DNA from: Yponomeuta sedellus
Taxonomy: Eukaryota > Arthropoda > Insecta > Lepidoptera > Yponomeutidae
Assembly (NCBI GenBank): GCA_934045075.1
Contig: OW203740.1
Span: forward strand, 12,672,346 to 12,736,345
DNA: 64,000 nt
Direction of reading: 5' to 3'
In this document: positions 56,216 to 64,000 of the stretch, piece by piece
Layout of the letters: each line of letters starts with the position of its first letter
Numbering within the stretch: the stretch's first letter is position 1
Program-made: the position numbers and the translations under genes
The notes under the pieces: generated by a model
Databases searched by the model: none
What the model was told of the DNA's origin: nothing
Seen by the model: only the letters and a program-made list of their open reading frames with translations

Positions 56216-56931
56216 GACTGTGTTCCGTAGTGCAACACGCTTGGCTAAATGAAAAAAATATGTTTTAACACAAAAAAATATCAATACTCTTAGTAACAGA
56301 TAGCGTCCTAGCATTACGTGCTGCCAACTGTGAGTAAAAAGCGCTGAACGCTGCGCGCCATAATTAGAATATAGCTCGAAAACCCGCGAGATTTCCCTAG
56401 AGGATATCCGACATATATGTCGATATCGACTACGTGACAAAGACCTAAGAAGCCTGCCGTCCTTATGACCGTGCGTGGTGCTTTTGAAAACCCACCTCCC
56501 CTAACGGGTTCATCCCACGTGACTACGTTCCCTTAACTGTGACGTAAAAATGACGTGTACCTTTCAACTATTTATTATCATACCGACTCATTAAAAAAAT
56601 CAGTCGTAACCCACCTTAATGGGGCAATGCTCTGCTAAATATTAATATCTTCATCTTCTTTTATAACGCGTGTTTGAAAAAATGAATATCATAATTATTA
56701 TTAATATAGTAGCTCTTTTAGAACCTACTGACAAGATCTTAGGTTCAAGAATCTAGGACTGTAAATCGGTTTAGCCAAAAACCGTTCTTAGCGGAAATCG
56801 ACAACCCAGGAATTTAATAGTAGGTTGTTGATTCTAGGTTCTAGACTTAGCTTCTAAAAATAGTTGGCACAGTTGTTTATGATGTTCACTTTGAGAAAAA
56901 AAAACAATTTAAAAAACAAGTCATGATTTTT

Positions 56932-57012
56932 ATTTCATTGGTGGCCCTAGTTAGCACCGCGTAGCGCCTTAAGAGGCTCCATAAGGTTCAGAAGCGCCCA
57001 CCAATGAAAAAA
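56932..57012. repeat. Small inverted-repeat element
   Basis: TTTCATTGGTGG and CCACCAATGAAA enclose about 50 bp that include GTAGCGCC and GAAGCGCCC. It is probably a very short MITE. Confidence 0.45.
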
Positions 57013-57262
57013 AACAGTTCATCAGATTATCATTAAATATTCTTTATTGCATGTTTTTTTTTCACATATGCGAGCTTAATACTACTTAGCATTATCTACC
57101 AGCTATCCTAAGTTTTGGAAACAAGATTAGCATACATCACGTTTTGCAAAAAAGTAGCTTACAAATCTCTCGAGCAAGTATGTTTTAAGTCTTGTGACCG
57201 AAAACCGGTTGCAACCGGTAATCAAGCTAGACATTGACGCCATATTTTCTACGTGATTCCAG

Positions 57263-57367
57263 ATGGGGAGCTATATTCCGGTACGGTGGCTGACTTCAGC
57301 GGTATGGAGCCTATAATCTACCGGGAGCCCTTGCAGACGGAGCCTTACGACTCTATGACACTAAACG
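57263..57367 (+). CDS. Sema1a: Class-1 semaphorin (Sema1a-type), internal sema-domain exon c
   Basis: This 105-bp exon completes a split Asp codon and encodes GELYSGTVADFSGMEPIIYR followed by EPLQTEPYDSMTLN. The LYSGTVADFSG and IIYREPLQTE motifs are characteristic of class-1 semaphorins; class-2 proteins differ here. It ends on one base of a split codon (phase 1) before the donor GTAAGTT. The next exon of the family, expected to begin near a PNFV motif, was not seen before the window ends. The exon lies about 600 bp upstream of the SINE/LINE nest at 57916-63020. Confidence 0.88.
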
Positions 57368-57449
57368 GTAAGTTCATATTTGATTGACCGGAGATTACAA
57401 GTCGGCATTTGAGGCGGAAAATAAGTTTTACATTTTAGATTGCTTATTA

Positions 57450-57605
57450 AAAATTCGCTAGCTGTGAAGGAAAACATCGTGAGGAAACCTATATGTCTCA
57501 GGTGTTCAAACATACTTGAAATTGGTAATCCGCGGTGGGCACGAGTAGTTATTAAGCCCAAACTCTCTCTCTGACAGAAAGCCTTGCATTTGGACGTTTA
57601 TAAGC
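57450..57605 (+). repeat. Family-B SINE body, downstream of exon c
   Basis: CGCTAGCTGTGAAGGAAAAC, TCGTGAGGAAACCTATATG, CCGCGGTGGGCACGAGTAG and CTGACAGAAAGCCTTGC. Confidence 0.6.
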
Positions 57606-57915
57606 TACATAAAAGAAACAATTTTTTATCAAGTTTATCAATATTCTAACAACGTAACATCGGTTTAAGCGTTCGGAACTCGTTTATATATGCATCCTGA
57701 TGACATCACAATCCTTTTTGCTAGGTAGTAATTGTCACGTGAAAGCCTTTTACATTCGTCACTTCAGCTGTTTCATGCATTGACACTAGCGCCACCAATG
57801 GAAATAAATTACATCCTGTTTTACAGGCCTCCTTTGCAAAAAGTGTCATACATATAGACGGACATTACTCTATTACGTTAGATAGATGGATAAAAAATGT
57901 TTATAAAATATTTTA

Positions 57916-57970
57916 GAAGCGCTCGTGGCCTAGCCGAACCGAGTGACTGGAGTCAATCACTTGAGTTAAG
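57916..57970 (+). repeat. 5S-type SINE, 5' part, split by the LINE
   Basis: Reads GAAGCGCTCGTGGCCTAG and continues to CACTTGAGTTAAG, the first 55 bases of the family. It continues at 62717 after the LINE. Confidence 0.85.
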
Positions 57971-58349
57971 ATAAGATAAGATAAGATAAGAATATTCTTT
58001 ATTGTATACCGGAAAAATAGTTACAAAAACGGCAGATACAAAAGATCAAATACAATTGGCGGCCTTATTGCTAAAAGCAATTTCTTCCAGGCAACCTCAA
58101 ATTGGAGAATTTGCCGAGGAGAAATAGATACGGGTAGCCGGTGCAAATACGAATATTAATAGACAAAAGTACGTATACGTACCTAATAATAAACTTACAT
58201 AAATCATACTTAAATACTCTAAATAAATATCTACATATACATACATAAATAGTGTCTTATAACAAGTGTGTTATATGAACAAGAAAAGGTTATATACCTA
58301 CATAATATATATGTAAAGAGAAGTGAATGACTACTTACAGCAAAATTAC
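57971..58349 (-). other. LINE 3' untranslated region and simple-repeat tail
   Basis: The region holds stop-to-end sequence with AATAAAG and a terminal repeat reading ATAAG on the + strand at 57971-57990. The stretch 58050-58130 matches the truncated copy at 50036-50150. Confidence 0.75.
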
Positions 58350-61289
58350 TTAATTAGACAGAAGGAATTCCATTACTCTGGCTTTAAATATAGCCGGAGA
58401 TGGGGAGCGCCTTATTGCAACCGGCAGGTCATTCCACAGCCGGGCGGCCCTTACAGTAAATGAGCTACTGAAAAACCTTGTCGTATGACTTGGTGTTTTC
58501 AGCGCTAAAGTCTGGTCGGATCGTAGTGCCCGGCTATGGGAGTCACTCAGGAAACTAAAGCGCTCTTTGAGGTAAAGAGGAGTGGCTGGATTGAACAGCA
58601 CTGAGTACAGCAGCGAAAGGATGTGAGCATTCCTGCGGAGGCGGATGGGGAGCCACTTGAGCTTAGCGCGAAATTCGGAAATGTGGTCATATTTACGCAA
58701 GCCAAATATAAACCTTATAGCAAAGTTTTGGAGGCGCTCAAGTTTGTTTAGTTGCTCTTCAGTTAAGTCTAGATAGCTGGCATCAGCATAGTCGAGGATA
58801 GGTAGCAACAGAGATTGCGCAAGCGCAATCTTAGTGGCAGTTGGCAGGAAATTCCGTAACCTTCTCAGAGAAGCCGCCGAAGCGAACATTTTCCGGCTCA
58901 CTTCCGCCAGTTGCGGCACCCAGGACATACACCTGTCCATGATAATCCCCAAGTTTTTCACCCTCTCACTGTATGGTATTAATACACCGTCAAATACAAT
59001 TTGTGGTAGCTTCTCCCAATCGATTCTAGATTGCATTCTTGGACTGCCGATGACAATAACCTGCGTTTTAATGGGATTAACTTTTAAGCCGTATGAATTG
59101 CTCCAATCTAGAATTCGATTAAGATCGGCGTTTGATCTAGCAATGGCCAAGGGCAAACTCTCTACGGGAGACCGTGTATAAATTTGAAGATCATCAGCAT
59201 AAAGGTGGTAGGAAGAAGTAATCGCTTTAGAAATACTGTTTATGAAGATAGCGAAGAGAAGAGGAGACAACACGCCACCTTGCGGCACACCGGCAGTAGT
59301 ATCACTCCACGCAGAAAAGGATTCGTCGATACGTATACGCTGCCGGCGCCCTTGCAAGTAACTACGAAACCAGTCAATTACCATCGGAGATATGTTGAGA
59401 GAGCAAAGTATCCCCAACAAGACGTCGAAGTCCACTGCGTTGAACGCGTTGCTGAAATCCAGCAACGCAAGCACAGTGACCTCACCTTTTTCCATGCCCA
59501 GTCTAATGTCGTCAGTAATTTTGACGAGAGCGGTAACTGTACTATGTCCGGGACGAAAGCCAGACTGAAAGGGATTAAGGAGATTGTTTTTATTTAGGAA
59601 AATGCTAAGTTGGTAATGGATGAGGCGTTCGAGGACCTTGGAGAGGAACGGAAGAATAGAAATGGGACGATAGTCGGAGTAAGTAGCAGGATTAGGTTTT
59701 TTGGGCAGTGGAGTAACTTGCGCTTCCTTCCAAACTGTCGGGAAGACACTAGTTGAGGTCGACTTGTTGAGGATTCCTGCGATAACCGGGAGGAGAACGT
59801 CTAAAATAGGAATAATCATTTTACGACTAATACCATCGGTACCAACAGCGCTAGAAGTAATAGAAACTATGCTCTTCTCAACATCACAATCGGAAAATTG
59901 ACTAAGACAAAAGCAAGGAAAGTCTGGAGTTGGGAGTGCTGAAAGAGTGCTCAGTGTGTCGGCTTTAGTAGCTTCATTGAAATTAGAAGCAGATGTGAAA
60001 TGACGATTAAGAGAGTTGACATCAAGGTCATTAGAAATTTTGTCTGGACGCGGTTTTCCAACTCCAAGAGACTTTAGAAATTTCCAGACTTTAGTTGGGT
60101 CACCGTTCTCTACAGAATTATGAATATGGCGTCGTTGCGCATCCCTACACACCCTGTTGCAGTGATTGCGCAAATTCAAAAATCGGTCCCGGTTGTAGTC
60201 TGTTGGCTTAATCTTATAGTTGTATTTAGCAACTGATTTCCGGTGCATCGCTAACCTGATGTCATCTGTAAGCCAAGGTGCCGGCAGATGACGTACTTTT
60301 ACAGAGCGAACTGGTGCGTGAATATCATAAAGACCAGTGAGAAGGGTGTTAAAAATGGAGATCTGCTCATCGACGGTATCCGCCCCAGCCACCACAGACC
60401 AGTCGGTACTCAAAGCGTCTTCTCTGAGCCGGTCCAGGTCCATGCCACCAAAATTCCGCTGAAGAAGTATCCTCGGCTTAGCTTTAGGGGGACGAATTTT
60501 GTACGTGAGGAAGATCAAATCGTGATATGAAAACGCATCCGCAGCAAGTTGACCGTGTGCGGCAACATGTTGGGATGAGGAAACTATTACTAGATCTAGA
60601 AGAGAGGGGGTGCTATTTGGGAAGTGATGAGTAGCATCAAGAGGAAGGGGCACTAAGTCACAGGCTTGAAGTAAAGATGTAAAAGAAGAAGAACGGTGAT
60701 CCTTTCTGAGAAGGCAGGTATTAAAATCACCCATTAAGATGGTGTGATTATATGAGGGTTTTAGATTTTCTACAAGAGTTTCAAAGGAAGAAAAGAAATT
60801 AATACGTAAGGAAGGACAATAGTAAACACCGAGTAAAAGCTTAGTGTGTGACAGGAGCACCTCTAAAAATAGATGTTCTCCCGCATTTGGAGGTGGGGGC
60901 TGAGCTGATGCGCTAACAATGGAATAAGGAATGTGAGCTCTAAGATAAATGGCCACGCCACCTCCGCCACCATCAGTGCGGTCATTACGGATCAGATGAA
61001 AACCTGGGAGAGAGTAGGAAGTAGAGGGAAGACAAGGCTTAAGCCAGGATTCTGAAACAAGAATGGCATGTAAATTTTTTACATCGAAGGAAGCCAGCAT
61101 ATCTGGGAAATGCGCAGGAATGCTCTGTGCGTTAATGTGAATAACGTTGAAGTTTTTAGGTGAATCGGAGAATTGGGAATCAAGACTATCCGAGAGAGAG
61201 GGAATGCTATGAAAGCTGCAGCCACTACCGTTCAATCCATCCGAAGAGGAGGAAAATGATAAATAATTACTGCAGTCATTATCAGACAT
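58350..61289 (-). CDS. LINE ORF2: apurinic-type endonuclease and reverse transcriptase
   Basis: This 979-aa polyprotein is uninterrupted. The endonuclease occupies residues about 47-265: HINAQS (51-56), VSESW (78-82, catalytic Glu), GGGGGVAIYLR (107-117), MGDFN (186-190), LLDLV (230-234) and SYHDLI (254-259, catalytic His). Reverse transcriptase spans about 520-780: YRPISILPFLSKVLER, SGFRPGHST, ALLDFSNAFNAVD (first catalytic Asp), AGVPQGGVLSPLLF and HLYADDLQIY (catalytic Asp pair). The C-terminal region (about 790-979) is the conserved post-RT segment, including WLPIRLRRNAHI and RAARLWNDLP. It has no RNase H domain. It would nick the target and copy element RNA by target-primed reverse transcription. 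All key residues checked are present. Confidence 0.93.
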   Translation of the reverse strand: MSDNDCSNYLSFSSSSDGLNGSGCSFHSIPSLSDSLDSQFSDSPKNFNVIHINAQSIPAHFPDMLASFDVKNLHAILVSESWLKPCLPSTSYSLPGFHLIRNDRTDGGGGGVAIYLRAHIPYSIVSASAQPPPPNAGEHLFLEVLLSHTKLLLGVYYCPSLRINFFSSFETLVENLKPSYNHTILMGDFNTCLLRKDHRSSSFTSLLQACDLVPLPLDATHHFPNSTPSLLDLVIVSSSQHVAAHGQLAADAFSYHDLIFLTYKIRPPKAKPRILLQRNFGGMDLDRLREDALSTDWSVVAGADTVDEQISIFNTLLTGLYDIHAPVRSVKVRHLPAPWLTDDIRLAMHRKSVAKYNYKIKPTDYNRDRFLNLRNHCNRVCRDAQRRHIHNSVENGDPTKVWKFLKSLGVGKPRPDKISNDLDVNSLNRHFTSASNFNEATKADTLSTLSALPTPDFPCFCLSQFSDCDVEKSIVSITSSAVGTDGISRKMIIPILDVLLPVIAGILNKSTSTSVFPTVWKEAQVTPLPKKPNPATYSDYRPISILPFLSKVLERLIHYQLSIFLNKNNLLNPFQSGFRPGHSTVTALVKITDDIRLGMEKGEVTVLALLDFSNAFNAVDFDVLLGILCSLNISPMVIDWFRSYLQGRRQRIRIDESFSAWSDTTAGVPQGGVLSPLLFAIFINSISKAITSSYHLYADDLQIYTRSPVESLPLAIARSNADLNRILDWSNSYGLKVNPIKTQVIVIGSPRMQSRIDWEKLPQIVFDGVLIPYSERVKNLGIIMDRCMSWVPQLAEVSRKMFASAASLRRLRNFLPTATKIALAQSLLLPILDYADASYLDLTEEQLNKLERLQNFAIRFIFGLRKYDHISEFRAKLKWLPIRLRRNAHILSLLYSVLFNPATPLYLKERFSFLSDSHSRALRSDQTLALKTPSHTTRFFSSSFTVRAARLWNDLPVAIRRSPSPAIFKARVMEFLLSN

Positions 61290-61779
61290 AGATAATGAAA
61301 AGAAAATGTAGGTAAAATATAATAATATAGTTAAATAAATAAGTAAATAATATTTATATTATATGACGACTAAAATACAACACTCGACCACCCGCCAGCT
61401 GTACGCACATAGCTTACTAAACAGGTAAAAAATATTTACGTAAAGAAATAACAATAAGCAAAAGCTTAACACGAGTTTTCTAGTGGAGATAAATATTAAA
61501 GAAAAGAATGATTAATTTTACCCACTCTAGCAACATTAATTGCGTGAAACGGAACGCAATCGGAAAAATCAAGAGAGAGAGAGAGAGCAAAAAAAAAAAA
61601 AAAGTCACTCACTGTCAAGTGTCAGTTCAGTGTTACACAAACAAAACAACAATTTTGCATTAAGATTTCTTAAAAATGTGGGTAAAGTTGTTAAAGACTC
61701 AAGGATGAGATTGAATGAAATCGGTTACATACACAAGGCACCGGTTAAACAAGGACTTATGACGAATATAGCTGACATT
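61290..61779 (-). other. Inter-ORF spacer of the LINE
   Basis: About 490 bp between ORF1 and ORF2, AT-rich, with a (GA)n-like run and an A15-like run near 61570-61605. No credible ORF is seen. Such a long gap is unusual for a two-ORF LINE, and how ORF2 would be translated is not evident. Confidence 0.6.
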
Positions 61780-62514
61780 CTATTTTGAAGTAACAACTTT
61801 CCGCCTGGGCCGACTGGCGCTCGTCTTGGCCGGTTGTTGTTTGGCGGGGGCTGTCGCTGGAGCTTTGCTGTCCGTCACAGCGAGCCTTTGAACCTCCGCC
61901 AGTGTCTGTACTTTATGCCGCTCTCCGTCTGGTGCTAGTACATGGATGGTGCCCTCCCTGGTCCAGCACTTTGTTACACCAAAACGCTGCCTCGCCTCCA
62001 TAAATGCTTCGTGTCGGGTCCTTGTGAGAAACTCCGAGAGAGTGACACCGGAGCCCTTAAGCTTCGTCTTCGAGAACCAGGCTTCGTCCCGTGCTTCCAT
62101 GGAACAGAATTTAACCAAAATTGGTCTGGCTCTGTTTGCACCGGGGCGCCCCATCCTTTGGCATCGCCTTATGTGGTCTGAATTGATGCTTACGGAATGT
62201 TTAGCGAGTGCCTCTTCGACTGCAGCTGGAGTATCCCCCTTCTCAGCCTCAGGCAATCCGTGTATAAGCAACATTTTCCTGCGGCTTCTTGTCTCCATGC
62301 TATCCATGTCACGAGCCAACATATCGACTTGCCGCTGGAGAGTAGTGAGTGCTAAGACCACAAATGTGCGGAACGAGCTAAACTCTGACTGTATGGTGGA
62401 GCTAGAAGATAGGATCGCAGTGCCCGTTCCCTTATCCAAAGCTTCTTGAAACGATGCCATCTTAGCCGAAAACAAAGTTGACAGCTCAGTGATGGATTGT
62501 GTGATGTCATCCAT
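61780..62514 (-). CDS. LINE ORF1 protein (RNA-binding, L1-ORF1-like fold)
   Basis: This 244-aa protein begins MDDITQSITELSTLFSAKMA. Residues about 40-78 are rich in heptad-spaced Leu, Met and Val and are probably a coiled coil. KMLLIHGLPE (about 80-89) and ARPILVKF (about 129-136) look like the two RNP strands of an RRM. Residues about 145-205 resemble the C-terminal domain of ORF1 proteins. The tail (about 205-244) is rich in Lys, Arg, Pro and Ala. The predicted role is binding element RNA in the retrotransposition particle. It has no CCHC zinc knuckle. A 490-bp gap separates it from ORF2, and the start chosen is the first Met of the open frame, 195 bp inside the element. Confidence 0.75.
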   Translation of the reverse strand: MDDITQSITELSTLFSAKMASFQEALDKGTGTAILSSSSTIQSEFSSFRTFVVLALTTLQRQVDMLARDMDSMETRSRRKMLLIHGLPEAEKGDTPAAVEEALAKHSVSINSDHIRRCQRMGRPGANRARPILVKFCSMEARDEAWFSKTKLKGSGVTLSEFLTRTRHEAFMEARQRFGVTKCWTREGTIHVLAPDGERHKVQTLAEVQRLAVTDSKAPATAPAKQQPAKTSASRPRRKVVTSK

Positions 62515-62710
62515 AGTGCACAGTTAACAATATCACTGCAGTGTGGAATTTAGTGATGAATCCAATGTGTTACAGCCGGCAGGTATTTATGTCACAGTTT
62601 AATCACTTATCATATGAATATTTGGTGAAAATCAATTGTAATTAATTAATTAAAGTTTTGTTAATAACGAGTTGACTTAATTCTTTGCCTACCCACCACA
62701 GAAAAAAAAA

Positions 62711-63020
62711 GTTAAGGAACAACAGGCGCGGTCAGGTGCAGGATGGGTGACCGCCTCGTGACTACCGCTAGTGGCACTTTTCCGAGTGCTTCCGTGCTTC
62801 GCAAGGCACAATAAGCCGTTGGTGACGGCTGTCATGTAATAAAACCATGTCAGAGGCCTTATGGGCGGCTTGATAACTTCTGACCCAGCCTGACAAGGCC
62901 CGCCACTGTCTTACACTTCTCCACCAACCCGGACTTGGCCTCTATTTTGGAAGCCTATCCTTCCTGCGATGAAGAAAGAGACACGTGCCCCAGCAGTGGG
63001 GACATACAAGGGTTGATATC
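62711..63020 (+). repeat. 5S-type SINE, remainder after the LINE
   Basis: Starts with the duplicated GTTAAG (62711-62716), then follows the family consensus through GGATGGGTGACCG, the central TAAGCCGTTGGTG block and the 3' end CAGCAGTGGGGACATACAAG then GGTTGATATC. A short deletion removes part of the TGGCAGTCGTTAAG block near 62840. Confidence 0.85.
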
Positions 63021-63520
63021 GATACATCAGAACAATACATAGGCTACAATTTACAAAGATATTTTGTGACATTTTTCAAATGCGACCCAAAAAATAATTA
63101 TGTGATAATTTTAACACCATACTCATAATGTTAGTTTTGTACGCCACGCTAACACTCGTATAAGCTACTCGAAATTCTAATCCTGCGCAGACGAAGTCGC
63201 GGGCACCAGCTAGTACTCAATAAAGTTCACACTTAGTCACCGTTTTGTTTCCTCTATAACTAAGGATAAACGTTGAGCAATTAAGTTACAAGGACGATAG
63301 CCGGCGCAGAGAAAATTACTAGGAAAGCCCGCCAGCCAAGCTATCAAGACTAATTGAGTCAATTCATTACCGCGCCGTGTTTGATAACATTAGAACAAAC
63401 ACTCCCTCTCGCATCCGAGTCAATCATACAATTAACCCTCAAATGCTAGTCGAACGAGAAGGACCGTTTTGATTTGTAAATGAGAATGATGATATATTAT
63501 GATAATTATATCAGATGGCC
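63021..63520. other. Intron with a dispersed-repeat end
   Basis: 63180-63215 (GCAGACGAAGTCGCGGGCAC then CAGCTAGTA) resembles the terminus of a common lepidopteran repeat. The remainder is unrecognised. Confidence 0.4.
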
Positions 63521-63523
63521 GTA

Positions 63524-63582
63524 TGTGGAGTATGGCCTAACCTTCAGGCGATGCAAGATGAGACCCGTGCGCCAGCCGTGAG
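63524..63582 (+). repeat. 5S-type SINE, 3' scrap
   Basis: GTGGAGTATGGCCTAACCTT to CCCGTGCGCCAGCCGTGAGG only. Confidence 0.55.
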
Positions 63583-63732
63583 GTGATGATGACAAATAAA
63601 TTATATATCATCTTAATCTTTTGTTTTGAAACCTGGTCGGACTTTTCCGATATAACAACACCCGTAAGTAAATCCGGACTAAAAGTCTACAATGTGTTGT
63701 GCTTATGAAAGTTTTAGTTCAAAAATTAATCT

Positions 63733-63893
63733 TTTGTATTTCCCCACTGCTGGGGCACGGGTCTCTTCTTGCATCGGCAGAAGGTTAGGCCATACTCCAC
63801 CACGGAGGCCAAGTCCCGGTTGGTGGAGGATTGTAAGACAGTGGCAGGCCTTACTGACAGAAGTCATCAAGCCGCCCATAAGACTTCCGAAAT
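63733..63893 (-). repeat. 5S-type SINE, 5'-truncated
   Basis: From TTTTGTATTTCCCCACTGCT to AGCCGCCCATAAGACTTCC. It lacks the 5S-like half. Confidence 0.7.
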
Positions 63894-64000
63894 TTAAAAC
63901 TCATAATTTGTAACAAACAAATGTATAATAATTAATACCTGGTTTTTTTTCACCCTGTCAAATAGCCTATTGTAGTAATGGTGACGGTACAGAAGCGTCC

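Larger units (their letters stand above)
42143..57262 (+). other. Semaphorin intron between exons b and c (about 15.1 kb)
   Basis: A phase-1 intron with donor GTGAGTT and acceptor GTGATTCCAG. The protein reads continuously across it, from STAVYA to DGELYSGTVADF. It holds fewer recognisable SINEs than the preceding intron, and it carries several MITEs, LINE 3' ends and a GC-rich block at 51120-51310. Confidence 0.85.
57971..62710 (-). mobile_element. Full-length two-ORF non-LTR retrotransposon (CR1/L2/Jockey-type group)
   Basis: A roughly 4.7-kb LINE on the minus strand, inserted into a 5S-type SINE. Its 3' end, at the low-coordinate side, is a (CTTATC-like) pentamer/hexamer repeat preceded by AATAAAGAATATTC. 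Its 5' end lies at a short A/T run near 62701. The target duplication AGTTAAG is at 57964-57970 and again at 62710-62716. Both ORFs are open. ORF2 has no RNase H region, and the repeat tail is simple rather than poly-A, which fits CR1/L2-like groups; the exact clade is not resolved. Partial copies of the same 3' end occur at 1317-1490, 49217-49310 and 50036-50188. The insertion looks recent. Confidence 0.85.

Overview
The window is intronic DNA from an insect, most likely a lepidopteran (moth or butterfly). It is AT-rich, has no operons or dense coding, and is full of tRNA-headed SINEs, MITEs, truncated LINEs and short dispersed repeats of kinds familiar from lepidopteran genomes. The species cannot be named from the sequence.

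The host gene is a class-1 transmembrane semaphorin (Sema1a type) on the + strand. Three consecutive exons of its sema domain are present: 26539-26647, 41947-42142 and 57263-57367. They join in frame across two introns of about 15 kb each. The first base of the window to 26538 appears to be upstream intron or 5' region, and 57368 onward is the next intron. No exon for the semaphorin start, transmembrane segment or tail was found.

Everything else with recognisable structure is repeat DNA. The most intact element is a two-ORF non-LTR retrotransposon at 57971-62710 (minus strand; ORF1 244 aa, ORF2 979 aa with endonuclease and reverse transcriptase, both open). It sits inside a SINE whose two halves lie at 57916-57970 and 62717-63020, with a 7-bp target duplication. 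That SINE family, about 335-380 bp and present in roughly 15 copies or pieces, carries a segment that reads like the internal promoter of 5S ribosomal RNA. A second SINE family (160 bp, tRNA-like core inside the element rather than at its start) occurs about eight times, several with clean 12-15 bp duplications and three as fold-back (5'-inverted) copies. One fold-back copy landed 21 nt upstream of the second semaphorin exon and duplicated the polypyrimidine tract of its splice acceptor.

Layout: 1-711, a 5S-type SINE split by a PIF/Harbinger-like element that keeps half a MADF domain; 1.3-5.1 kb, mixed SINE, LINE and MITE fragments with nested insertions; 7.9-11.2 kb, a nest of a possible hAT element, a fold-back SINE and a 5'-truncated R1-like LINE; 11.3-15 kb, SINEs; 15-26 kb, mostly unrecognised intron; 26-28 kb, first exon and SINEs; 28-42 kb, LINE tails, SINEs and a 194-bp tandem duplication; 42-57 kb, second intron with MITEs and LINE ends; 57-64 kb, third exon, the full LINE and SINEs. 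Several perfect or near-perfect inverted repeats in the introns are not explained by these families.
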